From: an uncultured Bacteroidia bacterium
GTDB taxonomy: Bacteria > Bacteroidota > Bacteroidia > Bacteroidales > UBA932
Assembly (NCBI GenBank): GCA_902762655.1
Contig: CACWOZ010000001.1
Coordinates: 62,001-126,000, forward strand
Direction of reading: 5' to 3'
DNA: 64,000 bases
Position 1 is the stretch's first letter. Every line of letters starts with the position of its first letter. This document shows positions 44,935-53,020 of the stretch, piece by piece. The notes below the pieces were generated by a model. That model was not told where the DNA came from. It ran no database searches and saw nothing but the letters and a program-made list of their open reading frames with translations. Position numbers and translations under genes: made by a program.

Positions 44935-46206
44935 ATGGCTAATGCAGTAAAGAAACAGAACTACACCCCCGCAATCGTGGTGATGTTCGCATTGTTCTTC
45001 ATGATCGCATTCGTAACGAACCTCGCAGGTTCGATGGGTGTGATCGTCACCAACCAGTTCGGCGCTTCCAAGGCTCTTTCGCAACTTGGAACCCTCGCCA
45101 ACTTCATCGCTTATGCTTGCATGGGTATACCTGCCGGTATCATTCTCAAGAGGAAAGGCTATAAGTTCACCGCCCTGGCTGCAGTAACCGTCGGTTTCAT
45201 CGGCGTCGGCATCCAGTTCCTTTCCGGATATGTCGAGAGTTTCGGTGTCTATGTACTCGGTGCATTCGTGGCCGGTTTCTCGATGTGCATGCTCAATATC
45301 GTTGTAAACCCTATGCTGAACACCCTCGGCGGCGGTGGCAACAAGGGTAATCAGCTCATCCAGTGGGGCGGCACCTGCAACTCCACCGGCGGCACCATCG
45401 CACCTATCTTCGTGGGTTGGCTGGTGGGTGGCAGCATCGCAGATGCAACCGTTTCCAAGGCTGCCCCTGTGATGATTATCGCCATGGCAATCTTCGCCAT
45501 CGCCTTTATAGTCATATCCCTCACCCAGATTCCCGAACCTCACATGGAGACTCCGGAAGAGAAGGCCGCACGCCTCGCAGGCAATATGCAGAAAGATCCT
45601 CACAGCGCACTGTCGTTCCGTCACTTCGTGCTTGGTGCAATTGCCATCTTCTTCTATGTCGGTATCGAGGTCGGTATCCCCAACACCGCCAATGTCTATT
45701 ACTCCGGACTTGACTGGGTAGGCCCTGCAATCGCAGGCACCATGATCGGCGGCTACTGGCTCAGCATGCTCATCGGCCGTCTGGTCGGCGCATCCCTCGG
45801 TTCCAAGATCAGCAGCAAGACAATGCTCGGCGTAATGAGTGCCGTAGCCATCGTGCTCGTTATCTGTGCAATCTTTACTCCCGAAACCGTCCACATCGAG
45901 ATTGGCGCCAACACCATTCCTCTGTCGCTCGGCTTCCTTGTACTCTGCGGACTCTGCACCTCCATCATGTGGGGCTCAATCTTCAATCTCGCAGTTGAAG
46001 GGCTCGGAAAGTACACTGCGGCTGCTTCCGGCATCTTTATGACGCTCGTATGCGGCGGAGGCATCATCCCCTTCTTCCAGAACCTCCTTGCCGACCATGT
46101 GGGGTCGCTGCAGAGTTACTGGCTGATCATCGCCTGCCTCGCATTTCTCGTATATTATGCATTCGCAGGCTCCAAGAACGTCAACACCGATATTAAAGTA
46201 GACTAA
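44935..46206 (+). CDS. Hexose MFS transporter of the FucP/GluP family
   Basis: A 423-residue protein with about 12 TM segments. Family features: FFMIAFVTNLAGSMGVIV near TM1, GMCMLNIVVNP-like block (FSMCMLNIVVNPMLNTLG), GGTCNSTGGTIAPIFVGWLVGG and GSIFNLAVEGLGKYTAAASG near TM10. FucP/GluP members carry fucose, glucose or galactose with H+ or Na+. The ROK kinase gene follows after 3 bases, which favours glucose or galactose over fucose. Confidence 0.88.
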   Translation: MANAVKKQNYTPAIVVMFALFFMIAFVTNLAGSMGVIVTNQFGASKALSQLGTLANFIAYACMGIPAGIILKRKGYKFTALAAVTVGFIGVGIQFLSGYVESFGVYVLGAFVAGFSMCMLNIVVNPMLNTLGGGGNKGNQLIQWGGTCNSTGGTIAPIFVGWLVGGSIADATVSKAAPVMIIAMAIFAIAFIVISLTQIPEPHMETPEEKAARLAGNMQKDPHSALSFRHFVLGAIAIFFYVGIEVGIPNTANVYYSGLDWVGPAIAGTMIGGYWLSMLIGRLVGASLGSKISSKTMLGVMSAVAIVLVICAIFTPETVHIEIGANTIPLSLGFLVLCGLCTSIMWGSIFNLAVEGLGKYTAAASGIFMTLVCGGGIIPFFQNLLADHVGSLQSYWLIIACLAFLVYYAFAGSKNVNTDIKVD

Positions 46207-46209
46207 ATC

Positions 46210-47169
46210 ATGGGTAAAGATTTCGTAGTAGGTATAGACATAGGCGGCCAGAGCTGCAAGCTCGGCGTAGTTGACGCACGCGGCGAAGTGCTCGTGCAGA
46301 GCGTCATCAAGACCAATGACAATCCCGATGCGGACGTAATCATCAAGGAACTTGCCGAAGCCGTGATCAAACTCGTGGCGCAGGCCGGCAAGCACGGCCA
46401 GATCCGCGGCATAGGCGTAGGCGCCCCCAACGGAAACTATTACACCGGAAGCATCGCATTCGCACCCAATCTTCCCTGGGCCGCCCACGGAGAAGTCAAG
46501 TTCGCACAGAAACTTTCCGAGGCCTGCGGAGGTATCCCCGTATCCCTTACCAACGATGCCAATGCGGCGGCAGTCGGCGAGATGACCTACGGTGTGGCCA
46601 AAGGCATGAAGAACTTTATAATGATCACCCTCGGCACCGGCGTAGGTTCCGGCATCGTCGTGAACGGTGAAGTTCTTTACGGCTCCGACGGATTCGCCGG
46701 GGAACTCGGCCACACGATAGCCGTCCGTCACAACGGAAGGCTCTGCGGCTGCGGCCGCAACGGCTGTCTCGAGGCGTACTGCTCCGCAATCGGAGTTGCC
46801 CGTACAGCCCGCGAGTGGCTGGATATGAGCGAGGAACCTTCTCTGCTCCGTGAAGTCCAGAATATCACTTCCAAGGATGTGTACGAAGCTGCAAAGGAAG
46901 GCGACGCCGTCGCTCTGCGCGTATTCAACTATACCGGACGCATTCTCGGCGAGAAACTTGCAGACTTCATCCAGTTCTCCGCCCCGGAGGCTATAGTCCT
47001 CTTCGGCGGACTGGCACGTGCAAAGGAATTCATTTACGAGCCCACCTACAAGAGCATGAACGACAATGTCCTGCCTCTCTGGAAGGGTAAGGTGAAACTC
47101 CTTTTCTCTCAGCTCAAGGAGAGCGATGCCGCCATCCTTGGCGCATCCGCCCTTGCATGGGAACTTTAG
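46210..47169 (+). CDS. ROK-family glucokinase
   Basis: A 319-residue sugar kinase. ATP-binding start VVGIDIGGQSCKLGVVD, substrate region NLPWAAH, catalytic Asp in TNDANAAAVGEM, LGTGVGSGIVVNGE, and the ROK zinc site GHTIAVRHNGRLCGCGRNGCLEAYCS. Together with the hexose porter upstream this makes a hexose uptake and phosphorylation pair. Preference for glucose over other hexoses is inferred from neighbourhood. Confidence 0.92.
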   Translation: MGKDFVVGIDIGGQSCKLGVVDARGEVLVQSVIKTNDNPDADVIIKELAEAVIKLVAQAGKHGQIRGIGVGAPNGNYYTGSIAFAPNLPWAAHGEVKFAQKLSEACGGIPVSLTNDANAAAVGEMTYGVAKGMKNFIMITLGTGVGSGIVVNGEVLYGSDGFAGELGHTIAVRHNGRLCGCGRNGCLEAYCSAIGVARTAREWLDMSEEPSLLREVQNITSKDVYEAAKEGDAVALRVFNYTGRILGEKLADFIQFSAPEAIVLFGGLARAKEFIYEPTYKSMNDNVLPLWKGKVKLLFSQLKESDAAILGASALAWEL

Positions 47170-47195
47170 AAACAACTTATTAACATTTATAGACA

Positions 47196-47996
47196 ATGAA
47201 AAAGAATTATTTGTTCGCAATCCTCGCAGCAGGACTTGCAATCGTTGCCTGCTCACCCAAGGCTGAGAAGGCAGCAGAAGTAGAAGACGGCGAGGAAGCC
47301 GTCGAAACAGTGGAAGAAGTGGTCAAGACCGCAAAGGACTACACTCCCAGCAAGAAGCAGATCGACTCTGTATCCTACCTCGTAGGTATCAACTTCGGCT
47401 CCTTCATCAAGGGATACGACTTCGGCGACCTGAACTATGCCCAGATCAAGAAGGGTATGAACGACTTCATCAAGGCGAAGGGCAACATGCGCGACCCTGA
47501 ATTCGGCGAGCAGTTCAAGATCAACCCCGACGAGATGAACCGTCTCTTCGGCGAATTCCTCGAGAACAGGCGTTCCCTCAAGCTCCTTCAGAATAAGGAA
47601 GCCGAGGAAGCTTTCCTTGCCAAGAACAAGACCAAGGAAGGTGTCGTAGAACTTGAGAGCGGCCTCCAGTACAAGATCATCAAGGAAGGTGGCAAGAAGC
47701 CTACATCCGACAAGGACACCGTATGGGTACGCTATCAGGGCAAGACCCTCGACGGCAATGTATTCGACGAGGTCACTCCCGACCGTGATTCCGTACGCTT
47801 CACCCTCAACCGCGTAGTTGCAGGTTGGACCGAAGGCATCCAGCAGGTGGGCGAAGGCGGAACCATCGAACTCTATGTTCCCGCCAAACTCGGATACGGT
47901 GAGCGCGGCAACCAGGGCATCGAACCCAACGCCACCCTCATCTTCACAGTAGACCTTTGCAAGGTGGCTCCTTTCGTAGAGAAGGAAGCTGAATAA
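47196..47996 (+). CDS. FKBP-type peptidyl-prolyl isomerase lipoprotein
   Basis: A 266-residue lipoprotein (lipobox AIVACSP) followed by an acidic, Glu/Val-rich linker, an N-terminal dimerisation-type helical region (IDSVSYLVGINFGSFIKGYD) and a C-terminal FKBP domain at about 155-260 (SGLQYKIIKEGG, VWVRYQGKTLDGNVFDEV, VVAGWTEGIQQVGEGG, IPxxLGYGERG-like KLGYGERGNQGIEPNATLIFTVDL). It resembles FkpA/Mip-type periplasmic folding helpers. A strong hairpin at 48019-48058 follows its stop. Confidence 0.93.
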   Translation: MKKNYLFAILAAGLAIVACSPKAEKAAEVEDGEEAVETVEEVVKTAKDYTPSKKQIDSVSYLVGINFGSFIKGYDFGDLNYAQIKKGMNDFIKAKGNMRDPEFGEQFKINPDEMNRLFGEFLENRRSLKLLQNKEAEEAFLAKNKTKEGVVELESGLQYKIIKEGGKKPTSDKDTVWVRYQGKTLDGNVFDEVTPDRDSVRFTLNRVVAGWTEGIQQVGEGGTIELYVPAKLGYGERGNQGIEPNATLIFTVDLCKVAPFVEKEAE

Positions 47997-48018
47997 TCTT
48001 CCTGTCGGTTTCAAATCG

Positions 48019-48060
48019 GATTCCATGTGCAAAACAAGCGTTTTTTGCACATGGAATCTT
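48019..48060 (+). terminator. Long hairpin after the FKBP gene
   Basis: A perfect 16-base stem (48019-48034 with 48043-48058, starting GATTCCATGTGC) and an 8-base loop. The T-tract is weak, but the AAAA/TTTT base of the loop end makes it a credible intrinsic or bidirectional terminator. Confidence 0.6.
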
Positions 48061-48082
48061 GTTTCTAAAAAGCCTTGAAGTC

Positions 48083-49528
48083 ATGAATAAGATATGCAAT
48101 CGTTTAGCGGGAACGGCCCTTGTCGTCATCTTGTCGTTGCAAGGCGCTCCCGGCATTTTCGCCCAGAACAGGAAAGCGCTTCCTGAAGACAACGGCATGG
48201 CTCTCGTCAATCCTGGAATGGGCTGGATGGTGTTTTACTATTCCAATGTCCTGGAAAACTACGGCTCAAAACTGGAGCCTTCCGATATAGTGGAGGATTT
48301 CCCCGGGATGAGCACCGTGTTCCTGCGTCTTCCCTGGAGTTTCGTTGAGCCGGAAAAGGACAAATTCAACTGGGAGATTATTGACACTCCGGCACAGCGC
48401 TGGCTCGAGAAGGGCCGGCAGGTGGCGTTTTGCATTACCGCCACCGAAAACTGGACGCGCCAGGGCACGCCGCAGTGGGTGTTCGACGAGGGGGCGAAGT
48501 ATTATGAAGTAGGAGGCTTTCTGGAGCCGGATTACGACGATCCGGTTTTTCTCGCCGCAGTGGAACACATGGTGGCAAAGATGGCCGAGCGCTATGACGG
48601 CGATCCGGCGGTTGCCTTTTTTGCTATAGGCGCCTATGGGATGTGGGGAGAAGGGCACACGGTGCGCACGACCCCGACCCATGGCCATAGCTGGGGATTC
48701 GAGAGCCAGAAACGCATCATCGACATCTATACCCGCCATTTCAGGAAGACACAGCTTTGTATTTCGGACGATTATGCGGGGCACGATGACCGGCGGGCGC
48801 GTTTTCCCATCATCGACTACGCCAAGTCCAAGGGTGTGACGATCAAGGACGACAGCATCCTGGTGATGAATCCTCCTGATTCGTGGTATCACAGCGGAAT
48901 GGCCCAGATCTTCTGGCCCGAAATGCCGGTAATCCTCGAGCACGAGCATTACGGCATCAGCGTCAAGTTCGATGCGTGGGACGCCGACCTCCTTCTCAAG
49001 GCCGTGGAGGATTATCATGCATCCCTGCTCTCAATCCACTGGTGGCCGCGCGAGTTCCTGCAGGCCAACAAGGATGCAATCGGGCGAATCAACCGGCGGA
49101 TTGGATACCGGATCAATATGACGGAGGCTGAATGGCCGGCTGAGATACATCTCAACGAGCCGTTTCATATCAAGAGCGCCTGGAAAAACCAGGGGGTTGC
49201 GCCCTGCTATTGCGGCGGCTATCCCTGCTTTACCCTAAAAGACCGGAAGGGCGGCATCCTGGCCGTGCTTGTCGACACGGAATTCAACATCAAGGACCTT
49301 GGTGTCGATGCTCCTGGCGAGGGAGTTCCTTTCCGGAGGGATGTCAAGTTCACGATCGCCAGGGTCTTTACAGATTCGTTCGGCTCCTTCTCCCGCGCCT
49401 GCCCTTCCGGCAAAGCCGGAATCTACTTCTCGGTAGGAACCGCGTATGGCTCTCCCACCATCTCCCTCCCTTACAAGGGGGACGACGGCCACAAGCGCTA
49501 CTACCTTGGCGAGGTTACCTTGAAATAA
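48083..49528 (+). CDS. Exported DUF4832-type protein with a TIM-barrel-like N-terminal half
   Basis: A 481-residue protein; the ATG at 48083 gives MNKICNRLAGTALVVILSLQGAPGIFA, a plausible signal peptide. NPGMGWMVFYYSN at the mature start and WSFVEPEKDKFNWEIID (beta-galactosidase-like glycosidase appearance) resemble the N-terminal half of DUF4832 proteins; ACPSGKAGIYFSVGTAYGSPTISLPY near the C-terminus matches the DUF4832 beta-domain pattern. Acidic residues in EPEKDKFNW and ILEHEHYG might be catalytic in a glycosidase, but no known GH family is assigned. Lies alone between the FKBP gene and the ATPase. Confidence 0.7.
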   Translation: MNKICNRLAGTALVVILSLQGAPGIFAQNRKALPEDNGMALVNPGMGWMVFYYSNVLENYGSKLEPSDIVEDFPGMSTVFLRLPWSFVEPEKDKFNWEIIDTPAQRWLEKGRQVAFCITATENWTRQGTPQWVFDEGAKYYEVGGFLEPDYDDPVFLAAVEHMVAKMAERYDGDPAVAFFAIGAYGMWGEGHTVRTTPTHGHSWGFESQKRIIDIYTRHFRKTQLCISDDYAGHDDRRARFPIIDYAKSKGVTIKDDSILVMNPPDSWYHSGMAQIFWPEMPVILEHEHYGISVKFDAWDADLLLKAVEDYHASLLSIHWWPREFLQANKDAIGRINRRIGYRINMTEAEWPAEIHLNEPFHIKSAWKNQGVAPCYCGGYPCFTLKDRKGGILAVLVDTEFNIKDLGVDAPGEGVPFRRDVKFTIARVFTDSFGSFSRACPSGKAGIYFSVGTAYGSPTISLPYKGDDGHKRYYLGEVTLK

Positions 49529-49544
49529 AGGCCACAACCATAAT

Positions 49545-49593
49545 CAATCTTCCAAGATTGTTTTTTGAGAAAAATTTCAATCTTCCAAGATTG
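49545..49593. promoter_or_regulatory. Two identical 16-base dyads upstream of the AAA ATPase
   Basis: CAATCTTCCAAGATTG occurs at 49545-49560 and 49578-49593: 7-base arms, CC spacer, start-to-start distance 33 bases (about three helical turns). The second ends 5 bases before the -7 box at 49599. This looks like a paired operator. Confidence 0.7.
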
Positions 49594-49598
49594 TTTTA

Positions 49599-49606
49599 TA
49601 TCTTTG
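49599..49606 (+). promoter_or_regulatory. -7 box TATCTTTG for the AAA ATPase
   Basis: Exact TAnnTTTG match; predicted start near 49610, leader about 19 bases. An upstream 9-codon frame (ATG 49609, TAA 49636-49638) overlaps the main start at 49629, though by this estimate the transcript begins about at its ATG. Confidence 0.6.
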
Positions 49607-49628
49607 CGATGGTTAAACGCATAAAGAC

Positions 49629-50831
49629 ATGGAACTAAATCCGGACATACTCTACAGAAACTCACACAGACTTGTGGCACAGGTGAGCCTTGACTTCAAA
49701 CGTGAGATATATGACCACATCAATTGGAAGCCTAGAATTATTGGAATCAAGGGACCGAAGGGTGTAGGTAAATCCACTCTCCTCAAACAGCATATCCGGG
49801 AGACATTCGCAGATGACAGCAAAATCCTTTACGCTTCGCTGGACCATATCTGGTTCAACGGGAACAGTCTGGACGATTTGATTGAGTACCACTATATCCA
49901 TGGAGGAACTCATCTGTTTTTGGACGAAGTGCACAAGTACGAGAACTGGCAGTGGGGAATCAAGAATATCTACGATAATTATCCCACGATGAATGTCGTA
50001 TTCACGGGAAGCTCCATGCTTCAGATTGGCGAGGGCAACGTGGATCTCTCCAGAAGAACTTCCATGAACACGGTCCACGGAATGTCGTTCCGGGAGTATC
50101 TTGCCTTTGAAGGCCTCCTATCCTGGGAAAAGGTCAGTTTGGAGGATATCCTTACCAGGCATGTTGAAATCGCTACAGAAATCACCAACAAAATCCATGT
50201 TCTGAATTACTTCACGGATTATCTCAAGCATGGATATTACCCCTTCTACAAGGAAGATACGGAAGGATTTAACGACCGCTTGGCAGAGGTATGCCGCCAG
50301 GTGATTGAGCAGGATATCCCGGCTGTTACGGAGGTGGAGTATGCTACTATCCAGAAACTGAAGAAACTGCTCTATATCATAGCAGCCCAGGTTCCGTTTG
50401 TCCCCAATATGGAAGAGATTTATAATCAGTTGGAGACCAACCGGGAGCAGGGGCTTAAGTTGATGGACCTGCTTGAACGGGCAGCCCTTATCGGTCAGCT
50501 CAAGACTAAACCAAAATCCGTGAAGAAACTGTCTTCACCGGACAAACTCTATCTGGATAATCCCAATTTGATGTATGCCTTGTCCGGTAACCCGGAAATA
50601 GGAACCATAAGAGAGTCATTCTTCTATAATCAGTTGAGCAGAGTATGCAAGGTATATTACCCTGCAAAAGGGGATTTCCTTGTGGACGAGAAATATCTCT
50701 TCGAGGTGGGTGGTCCTGGAAAGAGTTTTGAACAGATCAAGGATATTGAAAACAGTTTCCTGGCGATAGATGGAGTAGAGTTTGGGCGCGGGAATAAGAT
50801 TCCCCTCTGGTTGTTTGGGTTCTTGTATTAA
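49629..50831 (+). CDS. AAA_14/DUF4143-type ATPase
   Basis: A 400-residue P-loop protein: Walker A IKGPKGVGKST at residues 40-50, Walker B HLFLDEVHKYENW, sensor FTGSSMLQI, followed by a winged-helix region and a DUF4143-like C-terminal nuclease-fold segment (SFFYNQLSRVCKVYY, DFLVDEKYLFEVGG, IPLWLFGFLY). Such proteins are very common and multicopy in Bacteroidales and have no established function. Preceded by two identical dyads and its own promoter, so possibly self-regulated. Its stop lies 14 bases before the TPR regulator. Confidence 0.85.
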   Translation: MELNPDILYRNSHRLVAQVSLDFKREIYDHINWKPRIIGIKGPKGVGKSTLLKQHIRETFADDSKILYASLDHIWFNGNSLDDLIEYHYIHGGTHLFLDEVHKYENWQWGIKNIYDNYPTMNVVFTGSSMLQIGEGNVDLSRRTSMNTVHGMSFREYLAFEGLLSWEKVSLEDILTRHVEIATEITNKIHVLNYFTDYLKHGYYPFYKEDTEGFNDRLAEVCRQVIEQDIPAVTEVEYATIQKLKKLLYIIAAQVPFVPNMEEIYNQLETNREQGLKLMDLLERAALIGQLKTKPKSVKKLSSPDKLYLDNPNLMYALSGNPEIGTIRESFFYNQLSRVCKVYYPAKGDFLVDEKYLFEVGGPGKSFEQIKDIENSFLAIDGVEFGRGNKIPLWLFGFLY

Positions 50832-50845
50832 TTGTTTTTGTACAG

Positions 50846-52480
50846 ATGAAACCGCATAGACTGATAACCATAGCGGCAGCGCTAATGCTGAGCATGGCCT
50901 TTTGTTCATGCAAAGTTGTCCGCGCATCCCTGCCCGACCGGGAATCCCTCCGTACACTCCAGCCGCTGCTGCTGCGTTCGGAAAAGGTGGACAGTTGTCT
51001 GGAGGTTCTACGAGGCATCGACACCACGCTTTTGACCCGCCCCTCCGACAAGGCCAAATATGCCTTGTTGCATGCTATGGCGCTGGACAAGAACTACATC
51101 GATACCACCGACCTGTCTGTTATAGCTCCTGCGGTGCGATACTATACTCCGTGGTACCATTTTAACCGTGCGTACAAGTTCTATACATGGTACTACAAGG
51201 GGCGTATAGAGGAGAACGGACGTGACTACAAGGCTGCTTTGCATTCGCTTTTGGAAGCGGAGCGGGTGATGGGAGGGACGGATGATTTGTACCGAACGCG
51301 CCTTTATTTCGCATTTGGGCGGGTATATGGCTATACAATGTCTTATAATCAAAGATATAAGTCTGCAAAGAGAGCATTAAAGTATGCAAAATCGCTTACT
51401 TTTGGATCATATTATCCTGATGCTTTATTGGATTGTGCAAGTACAGCTGCATCTGTGTTCAATCATAAGGAAGCGAAAGAATACCTTGATTTATATGAGA
51501 GTACCTATGGTGGAGGGTTAAATCATAATTATCCGCGATATTATCTGACAAAGATGCATTGTTATGAAATGCGAGAAAGCATGCGGGACAGTTCAAAGTA
51601 TTATTTGTTCAAGTATGTAGAAACTGGGGAAGTAAAAAACGAAGTCGTTGCATGTTTGATGAACTGTGTGCTGCGCAACGATTACGAATATGGAGAGTGG
51701 CTGTTGTCAAAGTACAAAGATTATATTCCATTACAAGGGACAAAAGCTGCTGCATTCTATGAGTTCTTGTCTGTTATAGATGAGAATAAAGGCGACATTG
51801 CGGCAGCAATGTATGACTTACGCCAAAGTCAGAAACTGCTAAAAGATGAATACTCATACAACATATTTAACGACATTTCATCTCAGGCGCTAAAATACCA
51901 GAATAAATATCAAAGAATAAACTTCCTACTATTGTTGCTTGTGTCCATCATAGTAATTATGCTTGTTGCCTTTACATACTTAACTCACGCAAGAAAAAGC
52001 AAATATGAATACCTGCTATTAAAACAAAACTTCGATTCAGTTACAAATGAATATGATATGCTGTACGGTTCCCTTTGGGCAAAGGATTATTCAGGAGACA
52101 ATATCCAGAAGGTTTATGACCGAATCGTAGAAATGGGTGTGATACTCCCAGGTAACAATACAGATATAAGGAGTATTTCTTCCGTAATATCAGATAGAAT
52201 TGGAGTGGGACGCTATGTTGAAATGATGTGCCTGTTGACAGCCATTTACTGCAAGTCCTTCTACAAGAGTCTTGTAGAAAAAAAACTTAGTAGTGTAGAG
52301 ATAACAATTTGCAGTATGTTTCTAATGAACATAACTACAAAAGAATCGTCTTTTATTCTCAAAAGAACCGGCATACGAAACGATTGTTCCGAAATTCGGA
52401 GAAAACTACAAATTAGTAAAGAATCTGGCTACCTGTCGGAGGAATTGAAGAGACTTTATTCCCAAAATAACAATAGATGA
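50846..52480 (+). CDS. TPR lipoprotein-type membrane regulator with C-terminal HTH-like region
   Basis: A 544-residue protein: leader ending MAFCSCKVV (possible lipobox), TPR-like helical repeats at about 60-345, one transmembrane helix at about 355-377 (INFLLLLLVSIIVIMLVAFTYL), then a cytosolic part whose end (LSSVEITICSMFLMNITTKESSFILKRTGI, broken here by its blocks ELxIC and RRKLQI) resembles divergent LuxR-type HTH regulators found in Bacteroidetes. A signal-sensing transcription regulator is inferred. Base composition changes inside it: 36 of 60 bases are G/C in 51001-51060 but 24 of 60 in 51421-51480. It may control the adjacent protease cassette. Confidence 0.7.
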   Translation: MKPHRLITIAAALMLSMAFCSCKVVRASLPDRESLRTLQPLLLRSEKVDSCLEVLRGIDTTLLTRPSDKAKYALLHAMALDKNYIDTTDLSVIAPAVRYYTPWYHFNRAYKFYTWYYKGRIEENGRDYKAALHSLLEAERVMGGTDDLYRTRLYFAFGRVYGYTMSYNQRYKSAKRALKYAKSLTFGSYYPDALLDCASTAASVFNHKEAKEYLDLYESTYGGGLNHNYPRYYLTKMHCYEMRESMRDSSKYYLFKYVETGEVKNEVVACLMNCVLRNDYEYGEWLLSKYKDYIPLQGTKAAAFYEFLSVIDENKGDIAAAMYDLRQSQKLLKDEYSYNIFNDISSQALKYQNKYQRINFLLLLLVSIIVIMLVAFTYLTHARKSKYEYLLLKQNFDSVTNEYDMLYGSLWAKDYSGDNIQKVYDRIVEMGVILPGNNTDIRSISSVISDRIGVGRYVEMMCLLTAIYCKSFYKSLVEKKLSSVEITICSMFLMNITTKESSFILKRTGIRNDCSEIRRKLQISKESGYLSEELKRLYSQNNNR

Positions 52481-52563
52481 GTGCTGGTATCGACAAAATG
52501 ACACTTTTTTTGATAGCTGCTTAATAATCAATGGGCATATCTTGGGTGAGATGACACTCTATG

Positions 52564-52596
52564 TTTGAAATATGACATAACACGTGCATAATTTTG
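52564..52596 (+). promoter_or_regulatory. Full promoter for the DUF3244-C10-serpin operon
   Basis: -33 element TTTG at 52564-52567 and -7 box TAATTTTG at 52589-52596, separated by 21 bases, in agreement with the Bacteroidetes consensus. Nearby: repeated ATGACACT at about 52498 and 52553, and a TGTGTT/AACACA hairpin in the leader. Confidence 0.7.
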
Positions 52597-52617
52597 TGTT
52601 GAAAAAAACACATAATT

Positions 52618-53011
52618 ATGAAAAAACATTTCATTTTGATAGTTATTGCCGTTGCTGCAATTGCACTGGCTGGCGTAAGTTATGAATCGACTGCCCAACC
52701 TTTAGATTCCCTTTTTGTTGAAGGTGGCGGATCCGGCACGGGGGGGGGGTAGGAATTTGCCTATCAACGATTTACAAGTTTCCGTGCTCGATTTCTTCGG
52801 CACAAAACTCCTCATTGTCACCGTGCAGTCCAACCTCGGGACAGTGGATTTCTGCATCACCAACACCAGCACCGGCGAATACCTCGACGGTGAATTCAAT
52901 GCCCTTCCGGGTTCTTATCCCATTCCAATCTCCGGAACACCGGGTTATTACACCATCTCATTCATTCTCCCTGATGGCCGGAGTTGTTATGGAACATTTG
53001 AATTAAACTAA
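52618..53011 (+). CDS. Secreted DUF3244-like protein, frame interrupted at a G10 tract; candidate protease inhibitor
   Basis: The ATG at 52618 opens a signal peptide (MKKHFILIVIAVAAIALAG) and mature start, but the frame meets TAG at 52750-52752 just after ten G (52740-52749). The continuing sequence is in another frame: NLPINDLQVSVLDFFG...YPIPISGTPGYYTISFILPDGRSCYGTFELN, a DUF3244-like beta fold, ending at 53011. Nine G would give one 130-residue protein. Small secreted beta-barrel proteins next to C10 proteases in Bacteroides are known staphostatin-like inhibitors, so this could be the inhibitor; the assignment is inference. The C10 gene starts 9 bases after its stop. Confidence 0.65.
52740..52749. 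repeat. Poly-G tract (10 bases)
   Basis: Homopolymer at the break between the signal-peptide frame and the DUF3244-like frame. Losing one G restores one frame; a phase-variable switch or a sequencing error could explain it. Confidence 0.9.
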
Positions 53012-53020
53012 CAATTGATT

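Noticed and set aside
45976-47256. Minus-strand frame across the hexose porter and ROK kinase
   Set aside because: Antisense to two conserved genes and without family resemblance.
49545-49593. Insertion-sequence ends
   Set aside because: The repeated dyads enclose only 17 bases and no transposase is near; an operator pair fits better.
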